This document shows, piece after piece, positions 1 to 7,462 of a stretch of 20,712 bases of DNA (within the stretch, counting starts at the first letter, position 1; each line of letters begins with the position of its first letter). The notes below the pieces were generated by a model, which saw only the letters and a program-made list of their open reading frames with translations, ran no database searches and had not been told where the DNA came from. Made by a program: the position numbers and the translations under genes. The stretch is from Fermentibacter danicus (GTDB lineage: Bacteria; Fermentibacterota; Fermentibacteria; Fermentibacterales; Fermentibacteraceae): positions 1-20,712 of the forward strand of contig LKHB01000186.1 in assembly GCA_001618615.1 (NCBI GenBank), in the 5' to 3' direction.

Positions 1-1
1 G

Positions 2-157
2 GACAGGGCGGTCGAACTCCTCTGGGACGACCGCCGTAGGGGATTCAGGATCAGGAGGAGCCGGTTCGACGCCTCGCGCACCATCTACTCCCGCTGGTCG
101 CAGGCATGGATGTTCCGTGCGCTCGCAGCGCTGCTGAAGGAAGGCGGCCGGTCCTGA
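2..157 (+). CDS. C-terminal end of an unidentified protein, possibly a glycosyltransferase (partial)
   Basis: An open frame enters from the left edge and ends at the TGA at 155-157, giving about 51 residues. It reads as a basic, Arg/Trp-rich tail with SRTIYSRWSQAWMF near the middle and ends KEGGRS. A helical tail with aromatic residues of this kind is common at the C-terminus of GT4 glycosyltransferases and would suit the surrounding cluster, but no catalytic motif lies inside the window, so the family is an inference. The frame overlaps the start of the next gene, so the two are probably translationally coupled. The 5' end is outside the window. Confidence 0.5.
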   Translation, partial: DRAVELLWDDRRRGFRIRRSRFDASRTIYSRWSQAWMFRALAALLKEGGRS

Positions 158-1176
158 GAATCTGGTTCGACGCCGACAACGCCCCGCATGTCCCCGTGAT
201 GAGGCCGGTGGCCGCCGAGTTCTCGCGGATGGGCCACGAAGTGTTCTTCACCGCCCGCGACAGGTCGTCGACGTGCGAACTGCTGGATCTGTACAGGCTT
301 TCCTACATCCGTGCCGGAGGCCGCTCGGTGAAGGGCGGTGCAGGGAAGGTGGTCAGCACGCTCCTGCGCTCTCTCGACCTTGCCGGATCCGTCAGGGACA
401 AAAAGCCCTCGATCTCGTTCGGGCACGGATCACGCTCCCTGCCGGTTGCGTCAGCCCTTCTCGGAATCCCGTCCGTGACGATGTTCGACTACGAATGGGT
501 GAACCCGTCGATCTACAACAGACTGTGCCGCACGATCCTCCTGCCGGAGGCGGTCGGGCTCGACCGTGCCCGCGAAGCCGGGATCGACACCCGGAAGACT
601 CGATTCTTCCCGGGGCTCAAGGAGGAGCTGTATCTCTCGGACCATGAGTTTTCGGACATGCCCCGCGAGATATCCGTGCTGACCGGCGGCGCACCGTATG
701 TCCTCCTGAGACCCCCGGCCGTTACCGCCCACTACCACAATCCCGAGAGCGAGCGGATCTTCCACGCGCTCCTCGAGAACCTTTCGAAGCGCAACCTGCC
801 GATTGTCTTCGTGCCGCGCTCGGGAGACGATCCGCTGACCGGGGCCGCGAGGCGCGTCGGGGCCGTCGTACCCGGCCGGGTGCTGGACGGGCCGGAGCTG
901 GTCTGGAATGCACTCCTGGTCGCAGGCGGCGGCGGCACCATGACACGCGAAGCTGCGGTGCTGGGCGTGCCCTCCGTGAGTTTCTTCATGGGCAGGCCCG
1001 GCCGCGTGGACGAGCATCTCGCTTCCCTGGGACGCCTGGTTGCCGTCCGTGACACGCAGTCCGCGCTTGCGCTCGACCCGGTGTCTTTCGAGAGACTCCC
1101 CCGCCTCGTGAACCCGGGCCTCCCGGCTGTCGTCGCGGATCTCATTCTCGACCGCTCCGCCTGCGGACTCCGCTGA
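106..1176 (+). CDS. DUF354 family protein (GT-B-like)
   Basis: This matches the DUF354 family, uncharacterised GT-B-like proteins resembling UDP-GlcNAc 2-epimerases and glycosyltransferases and often found in glycan loci. The hallmark N-terminus RIWFDADNAPHV begins at residue 18. FGHGSRSLPVASALLGIPS and the FDYEW segment follow, then LRPP, then the C-terminal nucleotide-site stretch LLVAGGGGTMTREAAVLGVP and RVDEHLASLGRL. The length is normal for the family. The ATG at 106 is the first conventional start, but the first 16 residues overlap the upstream gene and precede the family's usual N-terminus. A CTG at 154 sits in a CTGA overlap with the upstream stop, with AAGGA about 11 bases before it, and is the more natural start. 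Substrate and reaction are unknown; a role in glycan assembly is inferred from context. Confidence 0.85.
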   Translation: MDVPCARSAAEGRRPVLRIWFDADNAPHVPVMRPVAAEFSRMGHEVFFTARDRSSTCELLDLYRLSYIRAGGRSVKGGAGKVVSTLLRSLDLAGSVRDKKPSISFGHGSRSLPVASALLGIPSVTMFDYEWVNPSIYNRLCRTILLPEAVGLDRAREAGIDTRKTRFFPGLKEELYLSDHEFSDMPREISVLTGGAPYVLLRPPAVTAHYHNPESERIFHALLENLSKRNLPIVFVPRSGDDPLTGAARRVGAVVPGRVLDGPELVWNALLVAGGGGTMTREAAVLGVPSVSFFMGRPGRVDEHLASLGRLVAVRDTQSALALDPVSFERLPRLVNPGLPAVVADLILDRSACGLR

Positions 1177-1429
1177 GCGGTATGAATCAGGAAACGCATA
1201 CAATCGGAACGATCACGAGAGGGACCGGAGTTCCAGCCGGATCGGACATCAAGTAGCTCCGGAACGGTAGATGATNNGAGTGAGACAGGCATGGTGATGA
1301 TACATCATGGCCTTCAAGTCTAGTCTAGCTGTTTAATTGACTTATAGATGGATACACAAGCATATACGCAGCTCTTTATAAACCTTATCTCGTTGTGGCG
1401 CTGCGAGATACCAGTGCATTTCAAGCATC
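1177..1429. other. Convergent intergenic region with assembly gap and AT-rich island
   Basis: About 250 bases without a supported gene, between two genes that end towards each other. It carries an assembly gap at 1276-1277. From about 1296 to 1390 the composition drops well below the very GC-rich surroundings. TTGACT occurs at about 1337, but no good -10 follows at standard spacing and no gene lies downstream on that strand. A short TGATG-ATA-CATCA inverted repeat near 1292-1306 is too weak to call a terminator. No tRNA or other RNA was recognised. Confidence 0.6.
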
Positions 1430-2771
1430 TCAAGCCAGACCTGGGCCCTCGGGCCCTGGCTTCTCCCTGTCCACCTCGGAGACAGCGAAGGAAAACTTGC
1501 CGGAGCTGTTGAGCGGAATTGATTCCACGCGCCGGATCACGACCTTCACTCCCGCCGGCAGAATCTCCTGTATCTCCCTCCCGAGCCTTTCCGCATCCTC
1601 ATCGACGAAGCCGATGTCGGGGACTATCCGGACAATGAGTTCCCCGGGCACCTTCTGGTAGATCTGTGACTGCCTGATGTGCGACATCCCCTTGAACGGG
1701 AAGGTGAGGTTAGAGGCGGAGAGGAGGGAACCGTCGGGCATGACGAGGAGATCCTCGGTCTTGGTCGACACGGCCATGATCCTGGGCGAGGTGCGCCCGC
1801 ACGGGCATCCTCCCTCCATCAGCCGCGTCATGTCGCCGGTGCGGTATCTCAACAGCGTGAAACCCGTGTTGCTGAGGGAGGTGCCGACGAGCTCGCCGGT
1901 CTGTCCCGGTTCGGCGTCCCTTCCAGAGGAGTCGAGGATCTCGAAGAAGGAGTTCTCCCAGTTGACGTGAAGCCCGTTTCTGCATTCGAACTCGCTTGCA
2001 GAGACGACCCTCTCCGTCAGGCCGTAGAAATCCCACAGGCCGCATCCGAAGGCGTCCTCAATGGCCTTCCTCTGGAAATCATGCAGAGGCTCGGCACCGA
2101 AGAAGGCTCCCCGCAGCCTGTACTCGAGCCCATTGCTGCTCATCGCCAGGGCCAGGGCGTACAACGACGAGGGGTAGCCGGAGAGGAATGCCATGCTCCT
2201 CTCCTTCATGTAGGAAAAGTAGGACGGGGAGTTGTCCGGGGATATGTGGTACGTGGAAATGTATGAGAGCTTCGCCGGAGGGCACTCCCTCCAGAAGGGC
2301 GGCGATGTCTGCTCGATGGGTACTATCCGGTGGCCTCCGAGCATACCTGTCCAGTCCACTCCGAACCTGCAGCCGGCCGCAAGCCTGTGCCTCCAGATCA
2401 GAGCCCTCTCCCAGTCGATGGATTCCCGGTTCCAGTAGACCTTCAGAGGAAAGCCGGTGGTGCCGCTCGTACCGTGCCTGACCAGCTTNNTCCGGGCCGA
2501 AAGCAGAACTTCGGCGAGCCTGCCGCGCCTGTATTCCTCGATGTCCTCGAGCGGCCAGTACTGCATCTTCTGCAGCCTGACGACGAGTTTCCTGAACGCA
2601 GGCGAGGATTCGTGCCTCCAGCGGACGGATGCTATCGCAGAAACCGCCATGCTCTGCAACCTGACCGGAANNCTTGCGGTAAATGCTGTAACGCAGGCCG
2701 GAGTACACAACTGCTTCTTTCCTGTTGACACCCCATCCGAAGATCCTCCGAAATATACCAACAGTTATCAC
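1430..2771 (-). CDS. CapK/PaaK-like adenylate-forming ligase (interrupted by two gaps)
   Basis: This belongs to the CapK branch of the ANL superfamily (phenylacetate-CoA-ligase-like), which activates a carboxylate as an acyl-adenylate. CapK-type genes are common in capsule loci, where they probably feed acyl modification. Visible are the P-loop HGTSGTTGFPLKVYW, GAEPL, the FYGLTE adenine motif, RYRTGD, and a C-terminal NSSGKF with the expected catalytic lysine. Gaps at 2489-2490 and 2671-2672 interrupt it. The first removes roughly 50-60 residues between the KMQYWPLEDIEEYRRGRL region and the P-loop. The N-terminal piece (ITVGIFRRIFGWG and onward) lies in another frame beyond the 2671 gap, which missing bases explain. 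The start is uncertain: GTG at 2769-2771 is chosen, ATG at 2799-2801 is the alternative, and neither has a clear ribosome site. The gene is divergent from the DUF362 gene. The acyl substrate is unknown. Confidence 0.85.
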
Positions 2772-2793
2772 TTCCGCACGTGATGCCCATATT
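2765..2793 (+). promoter_or_regulatory. Possible sigma70 promoter for the DUF362/GT4 operon
   Basis: TTATCA at 2765-2770 and CATATT at 2788-2793 each match the consensus in four of six bases and are exactly 17 bases apart. They lie in a locally AT-rich stretch between divergent genes. Transcription would start near 2800, about 22 bases before the GTG start. Confidence 0.35.
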
Positions 2794-2804
2794 CGGAGCA
2801 TCGA

Positions 2805-2812
2805 GAGGGAGG
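2805..2812 (+). promoter_or_regulatory. Ribosome binding site deciding the GTG start of the first DUF362 gene
   Basis: GAGGGAGG lies 9 bases before the GTG at 2822. It favours that codon over the in-frame ATG at 2780, which would lie upstream of the site and add 14 residues not typical of the family. Confidence 0.6.
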
Positions 2813-2821
2813 CGACCGGCC

Positions 2822-4037
2822 GTGGACAGAGCACGAAAGACAGCAATAGCGAGGGCTGCCGAAGCGTCCTATCCGTGCACGGCCCCGTTCGATCCTTCCG
2901 AACCCGTGCCCGAGTATCCCTGGGAAGGATGTCTCCAGATTCCGCCCAACCACGCCTATTCCGCCGTCCGGAACGCCCTCTCGGCGCTGGGGATGGATGC
3001 GGGGAGATACGGTACGCCTTCATGGAATCCTCTCGGCGACGTGGTACGCAGCGGCGACGTGGTCCTGGTCAAGCCCAACCTGGTGTGCGAGGCACGCGAA
3101 GGCGACCATGACCAGTGGGAGCAGATAGTAACCTCCGCCTCCGTTGTGAGGGCGGTTCTCGACTATGTGCTTATAGCCCTCGGTGGGAGAGGACGGATTG
3201 TGGTGGCGGATTCCCCCCAGACCGATTCCGATTTCGATCTCACCGTCGAGAGAACCGGGCTCCGGGAGACGGTCCGCGAACTCCGGCGCAGGTCCGGCGT
3301 GCCGGTAGAGCTCATAGACCTCAGGACCGAGCGCTGGATCGTGCAGGGGGGTGTATGCTCCGGGAGCGAGAAGCTCCCCGGGGATCCTGAAGGGGTNNCT
3401 GCTCCCGCACTACAGGTTCGGATCTCCTTCGACCGGAGGCGACCAGTACCCCGACGGCAGGAGAGGCGGCTGTCTGGAGAATGCTGTAGTCAGAGGGGCC
3501 AAGAGGTTCATGCTCGGAGGAGGGCCGGCCGCCAGGGCCGTCGTGAGGATGCTTCGACCCCTGGGTTATGGCCTCTTCGGATCCACCCGGGAGGTCGTAA
3601 GGAGCGGCAACTGGTGCGGAAACGACACGATCTGGAGGATGGTGCTCGACCTGGCTGCCATCATCACCTACTGTGACAGGGATGGGACGATCCTCGACCG
3701 CCCGGCACGCAGGTTCTTCAACGTAGCAGACGGAATAGTCGGCGGCGAAGGCAACGGACCGCTCGACGCCGATCCGGTGTCATCGGGGATGATCGTGGCC
3801 GGAGAATCGCCGCTGGTCGTCGACGCAGTGTCGGCTGCAGCCATGGGGATGAATCCCCTGTCTCTCCGCCTGATACGCGGAGGATTCGACAGCAGATGGA
3901 ACTTCGCCCCATGCCCGCCGGAAGAGGTTCTAACCGTCGTCGAGCCCGGCGGCGGCGTCACGGGACTTTCGTCCGTACCGACGGTCTTCCGGTTCGAGAG
4001 GCACTTCGGATGGCGGGAGGGCTTCGGGGGCGGATGA
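2822..4037 (+). CDS. DUF362 family protein, first copy (interrupted by a gap)
   Basis: DUF362 proteins have no settled function. This copy lacks the ferredoxin-type cysteine clusters found in some members. The GTG start has a strong ribosome site, and the protein opens RKTAIARAAEASYP. SGDVVLVKPNLV lies at residues 78-88 and VVADSPQTDSDFD at about 127-139. A gap at 3398-3399 follows. Beyond it the frame shifts and resumes with LLPHYRFGSPSTGGDQYPDG, NWCGNDTIWRMVLDL, DGTILDRPARR and GGEGNGPLDADP. Aligned by eye with the second copy at 8581, about 85 residues are missing, including the family hallmark around PKLKTH and ALKNLVG. It begins a + strand operon, with the next gene only 7 bases after its stop, and diverges from the CapK-like ligase. 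A role in glycan modification is inferred only from position. Confidence 0.85.
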
Positions 4038-4044
4038 CCCCGGC

Positions 4045-5151
4045 ATGATGGCGGACAACGGCATCAGGGTACTCCTCGCCATCGACGGGCTGGGTCCCGG
4101 GGGGGCGGAGAGACAGTTCCACATGCTCTGCGCCGGGCTGGCCGGGAGGGTCGAGGTGGCCGCATGGTCCCTCCACGGCGGGCCTTATGCCCGGATGATC
4201 GAGGATCTCGGCATCAGACTCGTGATCCCGGGGGGCGGGGGGGGCGGCGGAGGAACCGCCGGGGCGGTCCGATCCGCCCTGTCCTTCGCGAAGGACTTCT
4301 CCCCCTCGGTGATCCATTCCTGGGGCTGGATCTCGGCGCTGCTGATGCACCGGGCATCGAGGAGGTCCGGCGCCGCGCACGTCACAGGTCTCGTCAGAAT
4401 GGGCACGCTCCCCGCACGAAAGCGGTTGAGGCTTCTCATCGCGGCAAGGCTGGGCGATCTCTGTACCGGCAACAGTGCAGCCGGACTTGAAGCCTGGAGG
4501 ATCCCCCGCGAAAAGGCGAGACTGGTGAGAAACGGTTTCGACGAGCGGAGGGCGGCGGGATTTCAGGCCGGCCCGGGGACGCATGAACGCTTTCGTTGCG
4601 TGATGGCAGGATCCATGTCGGCCCACAAGGATTTCGCGACCCTGATAGACGCAGCGGCGATGCTCTCGAAGGTGCATCCCGGGAGGTTCGAGTTCGACCT
4701 CCTCGGCGACGGACCGGACAGGTCCCGGCTCGAGGAACGGGCAAGGAGCGCTGGATGCCCCGGGGCCATAGTCTTCCACGGCAGGAAGGACGATGTCATG
4801 CCGTTCCTGCGCAATGCGGACGCAGGAGTGCTCCTCTCGCCGAAGGGCGAGGGGATGTCGAACTTCCTCATGGAGTGCATGGCCGCAGGGCTGCCTGTGG
4901 TCTGCTCGGCCGGGAGCGGTAACTCGGAACTCGTGCGGGATGGCGTTGACGGGTGGCTCGTTCCTCAGAGGGACGTTCCCGCCCTTGCCGGGAGACTCCT
5001 TGCACTGTCCTCCGACCCGGCCCGGTGCGCCCGTGCCGGCGCGTCGGGAAGGGCGAGGATTCTCGGTGAGTTTTCATCCCGCAGCATGGTGGAGACGACG
5101 CTCTCGATCTACAATGAAGCGATTGCACGGAGGGCCGCTCATGGGTGCTGA
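4045..5151 (+). CDS. GT4 family glycosyltransferase
   Basis: A retaining GT-B glycosyltransferase, probably cytoplasmic, acting on a lipid-linked intermediate with a nucleotide-sugar donor. The N-terminal domain opens IRVLLAIDGLGPGGAERQF, the typical GGAE acceptor-side loop. The C-terminal donor domain has VMAGSMSAHKDFATLIDA, LLGDGP, VFHGRKDDV and an EX7E motif at E269 and E277 within GEGMSNFLMECMAAGLPVV. The length of 368 residues is typical. Two adjacent ATGs (4045, 4048) could serve as the start. Residues 63-70 are eight consecutive glycines encoded by G6-C-G8, an unusual homopolymeric stretch. The gene follows the DUF362 gene by 7 bases and overlaps the next GT4 gene by 11. Donor and acceptor cannot be read from the sequence. 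Confidence 0.9.
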   Translation: MMADNGIRVLLAIDGLGPGGAERQFHMLCAGLAGRVEVAAWSLHGGPYARMIEDLGIRLVIPGGGGGGGGTAGAVRSALSFAKDFSPSVIHSWGWISALLMHRASRRSGAAHVTGLVRMGTLPARKRLRLLIAARLGDLCTGNSAAGLEAWRIPREKARLVRNGFDERRAAGFQAGPGTHERFRCVMAGSMSAHKDFATLIDAAAMLSKVHPGRFEFDLLGDGPDRSRLEERARSAGCPGAIVFHGRKDDVMPFLRNADAGVLLSPKGEGMSNFLMECMAAGLPVVCSAGSGNSELVRDGVDGWLVPQRDVPALAGRLLALSSDPARCARAGASGRARILGEFSSRSMVETTLSIYNEAIARRAAHGC

Positions 5152-6355
5152 AACACCGAGAATCCTGGTCGTAGGCAACAATTCCGGTGCCATGCACGGT
5201 TCCCTCGTGATGAACAGGTTCCTCGTGAAGGCCCTCAGGGAGAACGGATGCGAAGTGTCCGTGCTGGACCGGGCATTCTCGCGGCGGAACACCGAGATCG
5301 GCAAGATAAGGCTTCACAAGCTGGCACGGGCTGCGGGCATGGGGCTGGAGGCCGGCATTCTCGGTCTTTCGGGAAGGTACGACGCGGCATTCTATCTGCC
5401 GGCTTCACTTCCTCCCGCCCTCACTTTCGACTACTTCTTCCTTCCTCTCGTCAGACGCCTGTCGCACAAGTGGATAGGTTATTCTCACATGGTCCGGTAC
5501 AGGTCGCTCTTGGAAGGCCCGAACCGATTCCAGGCCGCAAATGCTGTAAAGTTCTGGAAATCGTTCGACCGCTGCATAGGCCCGAGCGAGGCTGTCGCCG
5601 ATGACCTGAGAGCTGTCGGAGTCGCGCCGGACAGGGTGAGGGTCCTCCTGAACTGCCTTCCTCCGGGCTGGAGGTTCTCCGACGCCGCGGAAGCCTCCCG
5701 GAAGGCGGAGATCATCCCCGCATCGATAGTGTTCCTGTCCACCGTCAGGGCTCGCAAGGGCGTGTGGGACATTCTCGAAGCCTATGGAAAGCTGCATTCG
5801 ACCAGATCTTCGATGCCGAGGCTCCTGATAGTGGGTCCGGAGACCGAGGCCGGAATCTTCCAGTCAATCAGGGAGTGGATCTCCGCCAGGGGCCTGGAAG
5901 GCTCGGTCGACCTTCGAGGTGAGCTGAGTCACGACGAGATCGAGGCCGGATTCGAGGACGAGCCGTGCCTGTTCGTCTTCCCCACCAGGCGCGAGGAGGC
6001 CTTCGGCCTGGTGCTCGCAGAAGCCATGAGCAAGGGCGTACCGGTCGTCGCATCGAGAATCGGGGCCATTCCGGAGGTGCTCGAGAACGGGATGGCGGGA
6101 CTGCTTACGCCTCCATGTGATCCGGCAGCCCTGGCCGAGGCACTGGGAAGGATGCTCGACGATGCCGGAACCAGGGTGGCCATGGCCCTGAAAGGTCTCG
6201 AGGCCTCGAGGAAGTACTCATTCGAAGCCTACTCGAAGAGCGTCGGCGAGGTGCTGGACTGGGCCGGCGTGGAGCACAGGTCAGGCACTGGGGGTGTCTC
6301 TGCCGCAGACTCCACGGAAGAGGGCATTCAGAAGGGAGACGGCCCGGACGGCTGA
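5141..6355 (+). CDS. GT4 family glycosyltransferase
   Basis: A 404-residue GT-B enzyme. The N-terminal domain opens RILVVGNNSGAMHGSLVMNR with YDAAFYLPASLPPAL further on. The donor domain has FLSTVRARKGVWDILEAY (R203, K206), LLIVGPETEAG, VDLRGELSHDEI and an EX7E motif at E286 and E294 in REEAFGLVLAEAMSKGVPVV. The ATG at 5141 is chosen over upstream in-frame codons because GGAGGG at 5129-5134 lies 6 bases before it, and because the longer version would run through most of the preceding gene. The start overlaps the preceding GT4 gene by 11 bases, which suggests translational coupling. The last 25 codons lie antisense to the end of the convergent GT4 gene; this Gly/Ser/Asp-rich tail is probably dispensable. 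Confidence 0.9.
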   Translation: MGAETPRILVVGNNSGAMHGSLVMNRFLVKALRENGCEVSVLDRAFSRRNTEIGKIRLHKLARAAGMGLEAGILGLSGRYDAAFYLPASLPPALTFDYFFLPLVRRLSHKWIGYSHMVRYRSLLEGPNRFQAANAVKFWKSFDRCIGPSEAVADDLRAVGVAPDRVRVLLNCLPPGWRFSDAAEASRKAEIIPASIVFLSTVRARKGVWDILEAYGKLHSTRSSMPRLLIVGPETEAGIFQSIREWISARGLEGSVDLRGELSHDEIEAGFEDEPCLFVFPTRREEAFGLVLAEAMSKGVPVVASRIGAIPEVLENGMAGLLTPPCDPAALAEALGRMLDDAGTRVAMALKGLEASRKYSFEAYSKSVGEVLDWAGVEHRSGTGGVSAADSTEEGIQKGDGPDG

Positions 6356-7462
6356 GAAGCCTGCGGCCCGTGCCCTTACGGCCGCACGGTCCCAATCCGT
6401 CTCCATCGCCTCCGACAAGGCCTTCGCCAAGTCGCGGGTCGTCGGAGAGGGGTCGACCAGGATGCCGCAGGATGGATCCAGGAGTCCGGGCACTCCGCCG
6501 ACGGCGGTGGCCACGACAGGCACTCCGGTGGACATCCCTTCGAGGATCACGAGCGGAATCCCCTCGGCGGCCGACGGCAGCACAAGGCAGTCGGAGGCCG
6601 CGTAGAGCGAAGGCATCGAGCCGGGTCCCAGGGCGCCGGTGAAGACGATCCTGCCCGATGCGGGCGAAAGGGCGGCCCTCCTCTCGAGGTTTCCCCGCAG
6701 CGATCCTTCGCCCGCTATCACGAGCCATGGCGAGCCTTCGAGAATCTCGAACGAATCCAGGAGCAGGCCCACGCGCTTCACCTCCTCGATGCGCCCGGCG
6801 AAGCAGAACAGGAAGGCGCCGGCCGGGATCCCCAGTGCCTCTCTGAAGCTCGCGCGCAGCTCCTCCGACGGTCTGAACAGTTCCGTATCCACTGCGTTGG
6901 GCAGCAGTACGACACGCTCCGGGGGAACCCCCCAGCGGATGTTCTCGGCGAGACATCTTTCGTCTATTGCAACCACCCGGTCGACAGCCCTGTGCATCCA
7001 CCCCAGCACCCGGTCGTAGGCGGCAGGCAGCCCGAACCGCCTGCCGATCCCGAAGGTCGCATAAGTCAGGGGATTCTCCGACCCGTGCTGGTGGTGAACG
7101 AGTCTCCACCGCACAAGGCCGACGGACCGGAGAAGGCACAGAAGCATGGCGGCCTCGTTGCTGTGGGTATAGACGAGCCCGGGTCTCAGCCGGGACAGCC
7201 TGCCGATGTGCAGCAGCAGCCTCAGCGGGAAGACGATCCTGTGGGGGAGCCTGCAGCCGGCGAGAGACGGGCCCAGATGGCAGGGTGCGTCATCGGGCCC
7301 CGGCGACGGAGTGAGAAGAACCCATCCGGGCGGCATGTGTCCGGATAGAGCCCTAAGGAATCCGCCCACTCCCCCGACGGCTGCGGCATCGTCGGGTGAG
7401 GCCTCCGCGAGTACGACGACCCGGAGGGGGTCATTCTCCAGGGGCATGCCCCTCCGCTGCAC
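6281..7462 (-). CDS. GT4 family glycosyltransferase
   Basis: A GT-B enzyme of 388-393 residues. Counting from the inner ATG, it has RVVVLAEASP near the start and a GGVGGFLRAL loop. VYTHSNEAAMLL, HHQHGSE and the domain-linker motif LLPNAVDTELFRP follow (about 181-193). Then come CFAGRIEEVKRVGLLLDSF, LVIAGEGSL and the EX7E pair E295/E303 in AAEGIPLVILEGMSTGVPVV. Two starts are possible: GTG at 7460-7462 with AAAGG upstream, or ATG at 7445-7447 with GGAGG only 3 bases before it. Either overlaps the end of the ATP-grasp gene by 17-32 bases, so the two are coupled. Its 3' end overlaps the convergent GT4 gene by 75 bases. Sugar specificity is unknown. Confidence 0.9.
   Translation of the reverse strand: MQRRGMPLENDPLRVVVLAEASPDDAAAVGGVGGFLRALSGHMPPGWVLLTPSPGPDDAPCHLGPSLAGCRLPHRIVFPLRLLLHIGRLSRLRPGLVYTHSNEAAMLLCLLRSVGLVRWRLVHHQHGSENPLTYATFGIGRRFGLPAAYDRVLGWMHRAVDRVVAIDERCLAENIRWGVPPERVVLLPNAVDTELFRPSEELRASFREALGIPAGAFLFCFAGRIEEVKRVGLLLDSFEILEGSPWLVIAGEGSLRGNLERRAALSPASGRIVFTGALGPGSMPSLYAASDCLVLPSAAEGIPLVILEGMSTGVPVVATAVGGVPGLLDPSCGILVDPSPTTRDLAKALSEAMETDWDRAAVRARAAGFSAVRAVSLLNALFRGVCGRDTPSA

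Noticed and set aside
451..1203. Minus-strand open frame of 250 codons opposite the DUF354 gene
   Set aside because: It is the antisense shadow of a recognisable gene in GC-rich DNA, with no family resemblance of its own.
1443..1456. GGGCCC-TC-GGGCCC hairpin as a terminator
   Set aside because: It lies inside the last codons (PGPEGPG) of the CapK-like gene, the stem is only six base pairs before mismatches, and no T-run follows on either strand.
2079..3023. Long minus-strand open frame as a separate gene
   Set aside because: Only the short part around 2672-2771 looks like real protein (the N-terminus of the CapK-like ligase in a shifted frame before the gap). The rest is a shadow of the ligase and of the DUF362 gene.
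2822..4037. First DUF362 gene as a pseudogene
   Set aside because: The frame change coincides exactly with the NN gap, and the missing block aligns with an intact segment of the second copy, so an assembly gap is the simpler explanation.
4793..5140. Upstream extension of the second GT4 gene to 4793
   Set aside because: It would run through a third of the preceding GT4 gene in another frame, and the ATG at 5141 has a strong ribosome site and the family N-terminus.
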